Origin: JANNRA01 sp031401035
GTDB taxonomy: Bacteria > Desulfobacterota > Binatia > HRBIN30 > CADEER01
Direction of reading: 5' to 3'
Assembly (NCBI GenBank): GCA_031401035.1
Contig: JANNRA010000205.1
Coordinates: 1 to 52,137 of the forward strand
DNA: 52,137 bases
Below are positions 1 through 9,497 of this stretch, piece after piece; within the stretch, counting starts at the first letter, position 1, and each line of letters starts with the position of its first letter. The notes below the pieces were generated by a model that worked only from the letters and a program-made list of their open reading frames with translations, was not told the DNA's origin and made no database searches. Made by a program: the position numbers and the translations under genes.

Positions 1-22
1 GCCCGCCACCGCGTGCGCCGAG

Positions 23-931
23 ATGGCGGCGGCCGGCGCCGCGGCGAGCCTCGCCCCGCTCGCCGGCGTCCGCGTCGTCGATTTCACCTGGGTCGTCGCC
101 GGGCCGCTGGCAACGCGCGTCCTGGCGGACTTCGGCGCCGAGGTGACGCGCATCGAACGCCCCGATGCGCCGCCGCCGCGCGGCGTCAGTGCCGCCAACC
201 TGCTGCGCGGCAAGCGCCTCCTCGGCGTCGACCTCAACACCGCCACCGGCCGCGCCGAGGTGCGCGATCTGTTGCGCGCGGCCGATGTCGTGGTCGACAA
301 CTTCAGCCGCCGCGTGCTGCCCAACTGGGGCTTCGACGACGCGGCGCTGCAGGCCCTCAATCCGCGCCTGGTGGTGGCGCACCTGGCGGGCTTTCGCGCC
401 GGCGGCGGCTGGGCCGACTGGGTAAGCTACGGGCCGACACTGCAGGCAATGGCGGGGCTGGCGTCGGCGATGGCGGGGCCGGACGGCGCCCCCTGCGGAC
501 CGGGCTTCGCGGTCGCCGACAGCGCCGCCGGCTGGACGCTGGCCCTGGCGGTGTGCGCCGCTCTCTGGCAGCGCGGCGTCGGCGGCGCCGGCACTGCCGG
601 CAGCGTAGGAACGGTGCTCGATCTCGCCCAACTCAATGCGTTGGCCTGGCTGACCGGCGGGCGCGCCGCGCCAGGTCGCGTGCTGCGCTGCGCCGATGAC
701 GCGGCGGGCGAGCGCTGGTGCATGGTCGAAGGGGCGGCGCCCGACGCGGTGTGGCTGCGGCGGCGGCCGGCCGAGGCGGCGGTGCAGCAGCTGCAGGCGA
801 CGGGCGTCGCGGCGGGACTGGTGGCGACGCCGGCGGATCTGGCGGCGGATCCGCTGTTGCTGGCGCGCGGCTGGTGGCAGCGCCGCGCCGGCGTTCCGCA
901 CGACGGTATCGTGCCGAAGCTGTCGTCGTAG
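23..931 (+). CDS. CoA-transferase family III (CaiB/BaiF) protein, possibly 5'-truncated
   Basis: Family III CoA-transferases move CoA between carboxylic acids through an enzyme-bound aspartyl-CoA intermediate. The N-terminus has the family signature LAGVRVVDFTWVVAGP followed by LADFGAEVTRIE, and the catalytic Asp is likely D166 in the FAVADSAAG segment. At 302 residues it is about 100 shorter than the usual 400 or so. The reading frame stays open upstream of the ATG to the window edge, so this may be the second half of a tandem two-domain CoA-transferase or may start at base 23. It ends 21 bases before the convergent YihY gene. The family is clear; the substrate is unknown. Confidence 0.85.
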   Translation: MAAAGAAASLAPLAGVRVVDFTWVVAGPLATRVLADFGAEVTRIERPDAPPPRGVSAANLLRGKRLLGVDLNTATGRAEVRDLLRAADVVVDNFSRRVLPNWGFDDAALQALNPRLVVAHLAGFRAGGGWADWVSYGPTLQAMAGLASAMAGPDGAPCGPGFAVADSAAGWTLALAVCAALWQRGVGGAGTAGSVGTVLDLAQLNALAWLTGGRAAPGRVLRCADDAAGERWCMVEGAAPDAVWLRRRPAEAAVQQLQATGVAAGLVATPADLAADPLLLARGWWQRRAGVPHDGIVPKLSS

Positions 932-952
932 TTTACCCCGCAGCGCAGCGCG

Positions 953-1849
953 TCAGGACACGAGTCCGGCGCGCAGGGCACTGCGCCGCGCCGTCACTTC
1001 CTGGTGGGCCCGCGTCACCTCGGCGCCAAACAGCACGATGCCCCAGGCGATGTAGATCCACGCCAGCAGGATCGGCAGCTGCCAGAGGGCGCCGTAGACC
1101 GCGCTGTAGCGCACCAGGCGGATGACGAAGCGCACGTATCCCCACTGCGCGAACTGCCACAGCGTGCCGGCGACGACGGCGCCGAACAGGGCCGAACGCA
1201 TGCGCACCTCGGTGTTGGGCAGCAGCGTGTAGAGCAGCGAGAAGCTCACCCACAGCAACGCATACGGCAGCAGCCGCAGGACCAGCAGGACGACGTCGCC
1301 GAGGCGCCAGGCGTCGAGGGTCTGGTAGACCGAGTGACTGGGCTGCAGCAGCGCCGTCAGCGCCAGCGCCGCCAGCAGCAGCAGCGGCGCGGCGACGCAG
1401 ACCAGGGCGACGGAGCGGAACTTGCGCCGCAGCGAGCGTCCGGCGACGCCCCAGATCTGATTGAAGCACAGCTCGGCGTTGCCCATGATGCCGAGCACCG
1501 CCAGCGCCGCGCCGAGCGCCGCCAGGACGCCGACCGCCTGCAGGTTGGTGGCGTCGATGAACGCCACCACATCGCGCGCGACCGCCGGCGAGCCGGCGCC
1601 GACGGTGCTGACCACGAACGGCGTCAGCTGCCGGTGCAGCCCGAACAGCTTGATGAGCGCGAACACCGCCGCGAACAGCGGGACGAAGCCGATCAGAGTG
1701 TAGTAGGCGAGCGCCGCCGCCCACTGGATGCCCTGGTGGGCGAGGAAGCGCACCGCCGCCAGCGGCACGACCAGCAGCGCCGCCGGCAGCCACGGGCGCA
1801 GCACGTGCGCCTCGAACCAGTTCTCGGCGGCGAGCGGCGTGCCGTTCAT
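953..1849 (-). CDS. YihY/UPF0761 family inner membrane protein
   Basis: A 298-residue polytopic membrane protein of the YihY (BrkB-like) family, whose biochemical role is not settled. Visible features are a hydrophobic segment near residues 18-36, the family motif AAALAYYTLIGFVPLFAAV, a GNAELCFNQIWGV segment, several further membrane spans and a final span around LLAWIYIAWGIVLFGAEV. The tail is Arg-rich and probably cytoplasmic. Its ATG overlaps the stop codon of the upstream DNA polymerase delta gene (ATGA), so the two are probably translationally coupled. A longer reading frame continues through the delta gene but has no family match, so the ATG at the overlap is preferred. Confidence 0.9.
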   Translation of the reverse strand: MNGTPLAAENWFEAHVLRPWLPAALLVVPLAAVRFLAHQGIQWAAALAYYTLIGFVPLFAAVFALIKLFGLHRQLTPFVVSTVGAGSPAVARDVVAFIDATNLQAVGVLAALGAALAVLGIMGNAELCFNQIWGVAGRSLRRKFRSVALVCVAAPLLLLAALALTALLQPSHSVYQTLDAWRLGDVVLLVLRLLPYALLWVSFSLLYTLLPNTEVRMRSALFGAVVAGTLWQFAQWGYVRFVIRLVRYSAVYGALWQLPILLAWIYIAWGIVLFGAEVTRAHQEVTARRSALRAGLVS

Positions 1850-3207
1850 GACGGCCCCCCTGGCGCTGCCTCGGCGCGGCAGAAGTCGAGCACGAAGGCC
1901 TCGAGGCGGATGCGCGGGTCGGCGGCGGTACTCTTGAAGGCGACGTCGAGGCCCTGCAGGGCGAGGACGCCGCGCTGCAGCGTCGGGCCGGGAATGCGCG
2001 CGGCGTTGAGCAGGCACTGGTAGAGGACGAAGGGATGGATGGCGCCGAGCGCCTCCTGCTCGCTGGCGCTGAGCGTCGGCAGCAGGCGGTCGCGGAAGGC
2101 CGCGTACTGCGTGCGTGGCGAGAAGGCGCCGGCCAGCGAGCCGCGCAGGCAGTCGCGCGCCAGCAGCAGCAGGCGCAACTCGCGGGCGATCACCGACAGC
2201 AGCCGCAGTGGATGCTCGCCCTGGTCGAACAGGCCGCGCAGCATCGCCACCGCCGCTGCCGCCTGGCGTTGCGCCAGCGCCTTGGTGAAGTCGAAGATCC
2301 ACGACTCGGCCAGGTCGCGCACGCTGACGCGCACCATGGCGTCGTCGATGGTCGCCGCGTCGCCGGCGTACAGGCAGAGCTTTTCGACCTCGCCAGCCAG
2401 CGCCGCGGCATCGCCGCCGGCGCGCTGGCGCAGCACCTGGCGGGCGGCGGGCGAGAGGCGCTTGCCGTGCGCGGCGGCGATGCGCGCGACGAGGTCGTCG
2501 ACGCTCTCGCCGCTGAGCGCGCCGGAGCGCTCGCGGGCGATCGCGAACTCCAGGACCGCGCCGCGCTGCTGGATGGTCTTGATGATGCGCTTGCGCTTGT
2601 CGGCGGCGCTGGCGGTGAAGAGCAACACGGCGGCGGGCGGCGCGCCGGCGGCGAGGTACTGTTCGAGCAGGCCGCTGTCGTCGCGGAAGGCGCTGACGGT
2701 CAGGCCGCGCTCGGCGCAGAGCGCGCGCAGGGCCTCGGCGGTGCGCGCCTCGGCCGCCTCGAGGGCGCGGCCGAAAACGTTGGTCTGCTCGGTCTTGCTG
2801 GCCGCCGTCCAGTCCGCCGCCGCAAAGTCCTCCTGCGTCCACCCCGCCAGGGCGGCGAGGACGAGCAGTTTCTCAGCCGCCTCGAGCGGCCGCTCGTCGT
2901 CGGCGGCGGCGAACAGCGCCTCGGCGATGTCCGCCCGCTTCTCACCGGACAGAAAGAGCGTCGGCTCGCGAACCCAGACGACCTTGGTGCCGCCAAACAG
3001 GCTCGGGGTGCGCAGGCTGTCGATCACTGCCCCGATGCCGCTGGCGCGGCCGTCGACCTGCTCGAGGCTGAAGCTGCGCTTTTCAGCCGGTACCAGGCGC
3101 TCGATCAGGGCGCGCGCCGCCGGCTCGGTCTGGAAGGGCTCGCCGAGGAACAGATAAACCGGCGCCGGTGTCGCGGCAGCGAGCAGCGCGTCGAGATCGG
3201 CGGCCAT
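1846..3207 (-). CDS. holA: DNA polymerase III subunit delta
   Basis: The delta subunit of the clamp loader opens the beta sliding clamp and belongs to the AAA+-like clamp-loader group. The start VYLFLGEPFQTEPAARALIE matches the family N-terminus (a LYGEExFL-type segment). The middle carries the expected SPAARQVLRQRAGGDAAALAGEVEKL segment, followed by the C-terminal helical collar region (HPLRLLSVIARELRLLLLARD). At 453 residues it is about 100 longer than usual. The surplus lies around residues 85-185, where an Ala/Glu-rich stretch appears inserted in the N-terminal domain. It precedes and overlaps the YihY gene. Confidence 0.9.
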   Translation of the reverse strand: MAADLDALLAAATPAPVYLFLGEPFQTEPAARALIERLVPAEKRSFSLEQVDGRASGIGAVIDSLRTPSLFGGTKVVWVREPTLFLSGEKRADIAEALFAAADDERPLEAAEKLLVLAALAGWTQEDFAAADWTAASKTEQTNVFGRALEAAEARTAEALRALCAERGLTVSAFRDDSGLLEQYLAAGAPPAAVLLFTASAADKRKRIIKTIQQRGAVLEFAIARERSGALSGESVDDLVARIAAAHGKRLSPAARQVLRQRAGGDAAALAGEVEKLCLYAGDAATIDDAMVRVSVRDLAESWIFDFTKALAQRQAAAAVAMLRGLFDQGEHPLRLLSVIARELRLLLLARDCLRGSLAGAFSPRTQYAAFRDRLLPTLSASEQEALGAIHPFVLYQCLLNAARIPGPTLQRGVLALQGLDVAFKSTAADPRIRLEAFVLDFCRAEAAPGGPS

Positions 3208-3344
3208 CGCCGCCGTTGTAGCGGGGCGGGCGCGCGGATGCCACGGTCCCAGCCGGCTGCCCGGCGGCGGCGGCAGAGAAAACTCGTTGGCCCAGGGCGC
3301 GCGGCGTGGTAGTTCCGTTGCGGGGCAGCGCAGGGGGGAACCGC

Positions 3345-6300
3345 ATGCAGCACTTCAGGCTCGCCGTCATTCTGGCGGCATTGGCGGCGCCGGCCGCGCT
3401 GTCGGCGCAGGGCTCGTTTGTCAACTTCGAGAGCGGCCATGTGCGCCCGTTGGCGCTGGCGCCGGACGGCAACCGGTTGTTCGCGGTCAACACGCCCGAC
3501 AACCGGTTGGAGATCTTCACCGTCGATGGCGGCGGCCTGACGCTGGTGGCCGAGGTGCCGGTTGGCCTCGAGCCGGTGGCGGTGGCGAGTCGGCTCAACG
3601 CCGGCGGGCGCACCGAGGCCTGGGTGGTGAACCACCTGTCCGACAGCGTCAGCATCGTCGAGATCGACCCGACCGACGTCACCCGTTCGCGCGTCACGCG
3701 CACGCTGCACGTCGGCGACGAGCCGCGCGACATCGTCTTCGCCGGCACCGGCTTCACGCGCGCCTTCATCACCACGGCGCGGCGCGGCCAGAACGTCCCC
3801 GCCTCGATGCCGGCGAGCCTGACCAGCGAGGGGTTCGGCCGCGCCCTGGTGTGGGCCTTCGACGCCAACGACCTGGGCGCCGCGCTCGGCGGCACGCCGC
3901 TGTCGATCACCGCCTGCTTCGGCGACACGCCGCGCGCGCTGGCGGTCAACGGCGACGGTACGCGCGTCTTCGCCGCGGCGTTCCATTCCGGCAACCGCAC
4001 CACGGCGATCATCGAGCCGGTGGTGTCGAACAACTCCAACCCGAACGGGCAGCCACCGTCGCCGCCGGGCTCGACGCCGAACGCGCCCGATGCCGGCCTG
4101 ATCCTCAAGTTCAATCCGGCCAACAGCCGCTGGGAGGACGTCATCGCGCGCAACTGGACGGCGGTGGTGCCGTTCTCGCTGCCCGACCAGGACGTCTACA
4201 TTCTCGACGCCACCGCCAACCCGCCGGCGCTGCTGCCGAGCAACAGCAGCGTCGTCGGCGTCGGCACCATCCTGTTCAACATGGCGGTGCGGCCGGGCAC
4301 CAACCGCGTCTTCGTCAGCAACCTCGAGTCGCGCAACGCCGTGCGCTTCGAGCCGCTCGCCGCCGGCGGCGTGCAGGGCAACATCGCGCAGAGCCGTATC
4401 ACCGTCATCAACGGTACGACGCCGACGCCGCGACACCTGAACCCGCACATCAACTATGCCGTCACCACCGGGCCGCAGTCCGAGCGCGATCAGACGCTGG
4501 CCTTCCCGACGGACATGGTCTTCTCGGCCGACGGCGCGACGCTGTTCACCACCGCCTTCGGCTCGGCGAAGATCGCCGCGCTCGATGCCAACGCGCTCGA
4601 AGCGGGTACCATCAGCGCCGACCACGTAGACGTCGGCGAGGGCCCGAGCGGCCTGGCGCTGGATACGGCGCGCAACCGCCTCTATGTGATGAACCGCCTC
4701 GATCACACTATCTCGATCGTCGGCAACGCGCTCAGTCCGTCGCGCGCCGAGACCGCCGTGGTGCCGCTCGGATTCGATCCGTCGCCGGCCGTCGCCAGGG
4801 CCGGGCGGCGCTTCCTCTACGACGCCGCCGGTACCTCCGGGCACGGCGACGCGGCCTGTGCGAGTTGCCACATCTTCGGCGACTTCGACAGTCTGTCCTG
4901 GGACCTCGGCGACCCGTTCGGCGTCATCGAGAACAATCCAAATCCCTTCCGCGCCGGCACGGGCGGTCCGTTCCATCCGATGAAGGGGCCGATGACGACG
5001 CAGTCGCTGCGCGGCATGGCCGCCATGGGCCCGATGCACTGGCGCGGCGACCGCACCGGCGGCAACGACCCGGGCGGCGATGCGTTGGACGAGGACGCCG
5101 CCTTCAAGAAGTTCAACCCGGCCTTCGTCGGCCTGTTGGGCCGTGGCGCCGAGCTGAGCGCGGCCGAGATGCAGGCGTTCACCGACTTCATCCTCACCGT
5201 GCGCTACCCGCCCAATCCGATCCGCGCGCTCGACGACGTGCCCACCACCGCCCAGGGGGTGGGCGAGAACATCTACCTGAACGCCTCATCCGACGGCGAG
5301 GCGACCTGCAACACGTGTCACCAGTTGCCGCTCGGCGGCGACGGCCTGTCGTCATTCGAGGGCGAGGTGCAAGAATTCAAGATCGCCCACCTGCGCAACG
5401 CCTACCAGAAGGTCGGCATGTTCGGCATCGGCCCGGGCCTGCCCAACGCGACCGGCAACCTCGGCCCGCAGGTGCGCGGCTTCGGCTTCCTGCACGACGG
5501 CGCTATCCCGACCGTGTTCGCCTTCCTCAGCGCGCAGGTGTTCAACCTCAATGACACCCAGCAGCAGCAGCTCGAGGCCTTCGTGCTGGCCTTCGACACG
5601 GGCCTGAAGCCTTCGGTCGGCCAGCAGGTGTCGGCGACGAGCACGACCTTCGCCGACGCGACGGTCATCGCCCGCATCGATGCGCTCATCGCCCGCGACG
5701 ATGCGGCGCACTGCGACCTGGTGGTCAAGGGCGTCCTCGGCGGCGAACAGCGCGGCGCCGTCTATGCCGGCGGCAACAACTTCCGCACCGACCGCGCCAG
5801 CGAAGCGCTGATCGACAAGACGACGCTGCGTAATCTGGCGGCGACGGTGGGGCAGGACCTGACCTACACCTGCGTGCCGCCGGGCAGCGGCCAGCGCATC
5901 GGCATCGACCGCGACGAGGACACCTTCCTCGACCGCAGCGAAATCGACGCCGGCTCCGATCCAGCCGATCCGGGCAGCCTGCCAAGCGGTGCCGCGACGC
6001 CGACCTTCACGGCCGTGCCGCCGACGGCAACCGTGACGGCCACCGCGACCAACCCCGGCCTCCCGGTTGGCACGGCGACGGCCACCGTCACGGCGACGCG
6101 CACCGCGACCAACACCGCGACGAGCCCACCGGCCGCGTCGAACACCCCGACCCCGACCGCCACGCCGGTGGTGGACTGCACCGGCGGCGGCGTCATCCAG
6201 AAGGCGAAGATCCGCCTGTCACGCAACGACGCGCCGGCCGGCGACGAGAAGCTGACCATCAAGGGCGAGTTCGTCGTGGCAACGACCTCGCCGGCGATCG

Positions 6301-6701
6301 ATCCGATCGCCCACGGCCTCACGCTGACGCTCATCGACCGCGCCACCAACCAGCCCATCCTCACCCGCTTCCTGCCGCCCGGGTCGATGACCCCGGGGTG
6401 GAGCGGCGAGGCGCCGCGTTGGAAGTTCAGCGACCGCGATCACCAGACGGCGGCCAACGGCATCGAGAAGGCGCGCGTCAGGGACCGCGGCAGCAGGCCG
6501 CCGGGGTTGTTCCAGTTCCTGCTCAAGGGCAAGGATGCCAACTTCCTGGTTGGTACCGACAACCTGGAGCTGGTGGTCATCTTCGGCACGGCCGCTGAGG
6601 GCGCCGCCGGCCAGTGCGGCCGGGTGCAGTTCGCCCCCGGCGGCGTCGGCGCCCCGAGCTGCGAACTGTCGGCGGGGGGCTCGACGCTGCGCTGTGATTG
6701 A
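3345..6701 (+). CDS. Secreted diheme cytochrome c / YVTN beta-propeller protein with Thr-Pro linker
   Basis: A 1118-residue exported protein. The ATG at 3345 follows a purine-rich ribosome site (AGGGGGGAA) and begins a signal peptide ending near AALSAQ. Residues 25-480 hold beta-propeller repeats (LALAPDGNRLFAVN, YVMNRLDHTISIV). Two c-type heme sites follow, CASCH at 505-509 and CNTCH at 655-659, in a layout like MauG/cytochrome c peroxidase-type diheme proteins fused to YVTN propellers. A Thr-Pro-rich linker spans about 885-940, followed by a beta-rich C-terminal domain of about 170 residues. It is probably periplasmic or surface-bound and redox-active; the substrate is unknown. A shorter 13-residue upstream extension exists but lacks a signal-like start. 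Confidence 0.85.
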   Translation: MQHFRLAVILAALAAPAALSAQGSFVNFESGHVRPLALAPDGNRLFAVNTPDNRLEIFTVDGGGLTLVAEVPVGLEPVAVASRLNAGGRTEAWVVNHLSDSVSIVEIDPTDVTRSRVTRTLHVGDEPRDIVFAGTGFTRAFITTARRGQNVPASMPASLTSEGFGRALVWAFDANDLGAALGGTPLSITACFGDTPRALAVNGDGTRVFAAAFHSGNRTTAIIEPVVSNNSNPNGQPPSPPGSTPNAPDAGLILKFNPANSRWEDVIARNWTAVVPFSLPDQDVYILDATANPPALLPSNSSVVGVGTILFNMAVRPGTNRVFVSNLESRNAVRFEPLAAGGVQGNIAQSRITVINGTTPTPRHLNPHINYAVTTGPQSERDQTLAFPTDMVFSADGATLFTTAFGSAKIAALDANALEAGTISADHVDVGEGPSGLALDTARNRLYVMNRLDHTISIVGNALSPSRAETAVVPLGFDPSPAVARAGRRFLYDAAGTSGHGDAACASCHIFGDFDSLSWDLGDPFGVIENNPNPFRAGTGGPFHPMKGPMTTQSLRGMAAMGPMHWRGDRTGGNDPGGDALDEDAAFKKFNPAFVGLLGRGAELSAAEMQAFTDFILTVRYPPNPIRALDDVPTTAQGVGENIYLNASSDGEATCNTCHQLPLGGDGLSSFEGEVQEFKIAHLRNAYQKVGMFGIGPGLPNATGNLGPQVRGFGFLHDGAIPTVFAFLSAQVFNLNDTQQQQLEAFVLAFDTGLKPSVGQQVSATSTTFADATVIARIDALIARDDAAHCDLVVKGVLGGEQRGAVYAGGNNFRTDRASEALIDKTTLRNLAATVGQDLTYTCVPPGSGQRIGIDRDEDTFLDRSEIDAGSDPADPGSLPSGAATPTFTAVPPTATVTATATNPGLPVGTATATVTATRTATNTATSPPAASNTPTPTATPVVDCTGGGVIQKAKIRLSRNDAPAGDEKLTIKGEFVVATTSPAIDPIAHGLTLTLIDRATNQPILTRFLPPGSMTPGWSGEAPRWKFSDRDHQTAANGIEKARVRDRGSRPPGLFQFLLKGKDANFLVGTDNLELVVIFGTAAEGAAGQCGRVQFAPGGVGAPSCELSAGGSTLRCD

Positions 6702-6751
6702 TGACGTTGTCGAGGGCATTGCCCACGAACTCAGGGCGGGACCAGTACTGC

Positions 6752-6804
6752 GATCCCCTCACCCTGACCCTCCCCCTGCGGGAGAGGGTCAGGGTGAGGG
6801 GATC
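6752..6804. repeat. Perfect inverted repeat, 21-bp arms (REP-like or bidirectional terminator)
   Basis: The left arm 6752-6772 and right arm 6784-6804 are perfect reverse complements, with an 11-base loop. The repeat lies between two convergent genes in an otherwise empty spacer of 188 bases. The arm core (ccctcaccctgaccctc) resembles palindromic elements often dispersed in proteobacterial genomes. A weaker relative sits inside the AsmA gene near 13.4 kb. It could terminate transcription from both sides, but there is no T tract. Confidence 0.85.
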
Positions 6805-6889
6805 CTGTCCGGAGCGACTGGATGGGTAGGGACGTGGTCGGGCCGACCAACCGTCCCTGGAGGGCGGCAGGTAGCCGCGCCGGGTCGAG

Positions 6890-9493
6890 CTACGGCAGCG
6901 TGAAGTAGAAGGTGGCCCCTTCACCTTCGATGCTCTCCGCCCAGACGCGGCCGCCGTGGCGTTCGACGATGCGCTGCACGGTGGCCAGGCCGATGCCGTG
7001 GCCGGGGAACTGGCCCTCCGGATGCAGGCGCTGGAAGGGCTGGAAGAGGCGGCCGGCCTGGCGCGAGTCGAAGCCGACGCCGTTGTCGCGCACGAAGAAG
7101 ACGGTGCCCGCGTCGTCGCGCTGGGCGCCGACCTCGATGCGCGGCCGCGGCCGCGCGGCCGTGAACGTCCAGGCGTTGGCGAGCAGGTTGGCAAGCAGCG
7201 CGCGCAGCAGGGCGGGGTCGCCGGCGGCGCGCAGGCCGCGCGCGACGCGCAGCGTCGGCGCCGGGCCGGGCTGGGCGGGTGCGAGCTCGGCGGCGACCTC
7301 GCGGGCCAGGGCGCCGAGATCGACGACGACGGGGCGCAGGTCGCCGTGCATGACGCGCGCCAGTTCGAGGAGCCGGTCGATCAGTGCGCGCATATGCGTC
7401 GTGGTGATGCGCAGCCGCGCCAGGTCGGCGACCGCCGCGGGCGGGAGGACGTCGGCGCAGGTTGCCAGCAGCGACTCGGCGCAGCCGTCGATGCTGCGCA
7501 GCGGTGCGCGCAGGTCGTGCGAGACGGCGTAGCTGACCGCCTCCAGTCCGCGCGCCGCGCCGGCCAGCTCTGCCGTGCGCTCGGCGAGGCGCGCCTCGAG
7601 GTCGGTGTTGAGGGCGCGCAGCGCCGCCTGCGCCGCGGCGTGGTCGGTGACGTCCATGTGCGCGACGAGCAGCGCCGGGTTACCGGCGAAAACGATCGGC
7701 GCGCCCGAGGTGACGACGTGGCGGATGGCGCCGTCGCGCCGGCGCAGCCGCAGTTCGACGCGCGGGCCCGTCGCGTCGCCCTGCAGGAAGCGCTGCAGCG
7801 CCGCCCACACGCGCGCCTGATCCTCCGGCAGCACCAGGCGCTCGAGCCACTCGGGCGCCGACGTGGCGAGCATCTCCTCGACGCTCCAGCCGGACAGCGC
7901 CGCCGCTGCCTGGTTGGCCATCAGGATCTGCGGCCCGCTGACCACCAGCAGGGCCTGCAGCGAGTGCTCGAAGACCGCCCGATAGGCCTCCTCGGCGCGC
8001 CACAGATCGGTGAGGTCGGCGAGGGCCATGATCAACGCCGGTCGGCCGTGGTGCGTGATGCTGGCGGTCTGCACGTAGAGGACGCCCTCGGTGCCGTCGG
8101 CGCGGTGCACCCGCAGGGCGTAGCGGGGTACGACCTGGCCGAGCGTCAGCCAGCGGTCGACGACCATCTGGGTGCCGGCCGCGTCGTCGGCGACGACCAG
8201 CCGGGCGATGATCTCGCGCAGCGGCAGGCGGGCGAGCGTGTCGACGTCGTGGCCGGTGAGGGTGCTGACGGCGGGGTTGATCATCACCACGCGGTCGTCC
8301 TGGACCACCAGCAGGCCCTGGGTCGAGTTCTCGAAGATCGTCCGGTAGGCGGCCTCGGCCTGCACCCGCTCGGTCATGTTGAGGTAGGTGACGAGCCGCG
8401 CCGGCGCACCGCGGTAGGTGCAGTCGGCGTGGGTGGTGAGAACATGGCGCAGCGCGCCGTCGGGGTGGACGAGGCGGAACTCGAAGTGTGCTTCGCGCGG
8501 GCGTCCCTCGATGTACGCCGTCGCGGCGGCGAGCATGCGTTGCCGGTCGTCCGGGTGCACCGCGGCGATCGTCAGTTCGAGCAGGGGCGTGCCGAGGAGC
8601 TCGGCGTGCGAGCGGCCGGTCACCTCGACGAGGGCGGCGTTGGCGAGTCGGATGGCATCGTCCTGGATCAGGGCCAGGCCCTGACTCGAGTGCTCGAAGA
8701 TGGTGCGGTAGGCCTCTTCCGCGTCGACCTGCGCGGTGATGTCGGTCATGACGCCGCGCACGGCCACCAGGGCACCGTCGTCGGCGCGCACCGGGCGGCT
8801 CAGCGTGCGCACCCAACGCAGGCGGCCGTCGCCGTCGTGAATGCGGAACTGCGCCGGCTCGTCGGCGCCGTCGATGGTGCGCGCCAGGCTGGCCCGTACG
8901 GCGGCCAGGTCGTCGGGATGCAGAAAGTCGCTGAACGGCCGCCCGAGCAACTCGGCGGCGCGAAAGGTACTGAACCGTTCGATCGCCGGGCTGAGGAAGG
9001 TGAACGCGCCGCTCGCGTCGAGCTCGAAGATGACGTCGCGCACCGTCTCGACCAGGGCGCGGTAGCGCTCGTCCGACTCGCGCAGCCGCGCCTCGGCGGC
9101 GTGCCGCGCGCGCCGCTCGTCGGCCTCGCGCCGTTGCCGCTCGATCGCCGGCACCAGGCGCGCCAGGCGCTGCTTGCCGATGACGTCGAGCGCCCCGGCC
9201 TGCATCGCCGTCACCGCCACGTCGTCGCCGGTCTGGTCGGAGACGATCAGTATCGGCACGTCGCGGCCGCTGGCGCGCACGCACGCGAGCGCCGCCAGGG
9301 CGCTGAACTGCCGCAGCACGTGGTCGCAGGTGATGACGTCCCACGCACGCTCCGCCAGCGCCGCGCGCAGCTCCGGCGCCGTATCGACGCGCCGCCAGTC
9401 CACTTCGTAGCCATGCCGGCGCAACTCGCGCAGCAGCAACTCGGCGTCGTCCTCGCTGTCCTCGATCAGCAGGACGCGCAGGGTGCCGGCCAT
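6890..9493 (-). CDS. Hybrid sensor histidine kinase (receiver, four PAS, HisKA, HATPase)
   Basis: An 867-residue cytoplasmic two-component kinase. The N-terminal receiver domain (1-125) starts LRVLLIEDSEDDAELLLREL with the likely phospho-acceptor D57 (CDHVL) and a conserved Lys in IGKQRL. Four PAS domains follow between about 145 and 640, each opening with YRALVETV- or YRTIFEHS-like helices. The HisKA phospho-histidine is H659 in AVSHDLRAPL. The ATPase has the N box (NLLANAWTFT), G1 (DNGVGFD) and G2 (GHGIGLATV). There are no membrane spans, so it senses an internal or diffusible signal. The start chosen is the ATG directly before the receiver domain, 4 bases after the stop of the upstream ATPase gene. 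An upstream extension in frame looks non-coding. No partner regulator gene is adjacent. Confidence 0.92.
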   Translation of the reverse strand: MAGTLRVLLIEDSEDDAELLLRELRRHGYEVDWRRVDTAPELRAALAERAWDVITCDHVLRQFSALAALACVRASGRDVPILIVSDQTGDDVAVTAMQAGALDVIGKQRLARLVPAIERQRREADERRARHAAEARLRESDERYRALVETVRDVIFELDASGAFTFLSPAIERFSTFRAAELLGRPFSDFLHPDDLAAVRASLARTIDGADEPAQFRIHDGDGRLRWVRTLSRPVRADDGALVAVRGVMTDITAQVDAEEAYRTIFEHSSQGLALIQDDAIRLANAALVEVTGRSHAELLGTPLLELTIAAVHPDDRQRMLAAATAYIEGRPREAHFEFRLVHPDGALRHVLTTHADCTYRGAPARLVTYLNMTERVQAEAAYRTIFENSTQGLLVVQDDRVVMINPAVSTLTGHDVDTLARLPLREIIARLVVADDAAGTQMVVDRWLTLGQVVPRYALRVHRADGTEGVLYVQTASITHHGRPALIMALADLTDLWRAEEAYRAVFEHSLQALLVVSGPQILMANQAAAALSGWSVEEMLATSAPEWLERLVLPEDQARVWAALQRFLQGDATGPRVELRLRRRDGAIRHVVTSGAPIVFAGNPALLVAHMDVTDHAAAQAALRALNTDLEARLAERTAELAGAARGLEAVSYAVSHDLRAPLRSIDGCAESLLATCADVLPPAAVADLARLRITTTHMRALIDRLLELARVMHGDLRPVVVDLGALAREVAAELAPAQPGPAPTLRVARGLRAAGDPALLRALLANLLANAWTFTAARPRPRIEVGAQRDDAGTVFFVRDNGVGFDSRQAGRLFQPFQRLHPEGQFPGHGIGLATVQRIVERHGGRVWAESIEGEGATFYFTLP

Positions 9494-9497
9494 GGCG

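Noticed and set aside
953..2842. 629-codon minus frame joining YihY to upstream sequence
   Set aside because: Its first half is the wrong frame through the DNA polymerase delta gene. Only the YihY part from 1849 is real.
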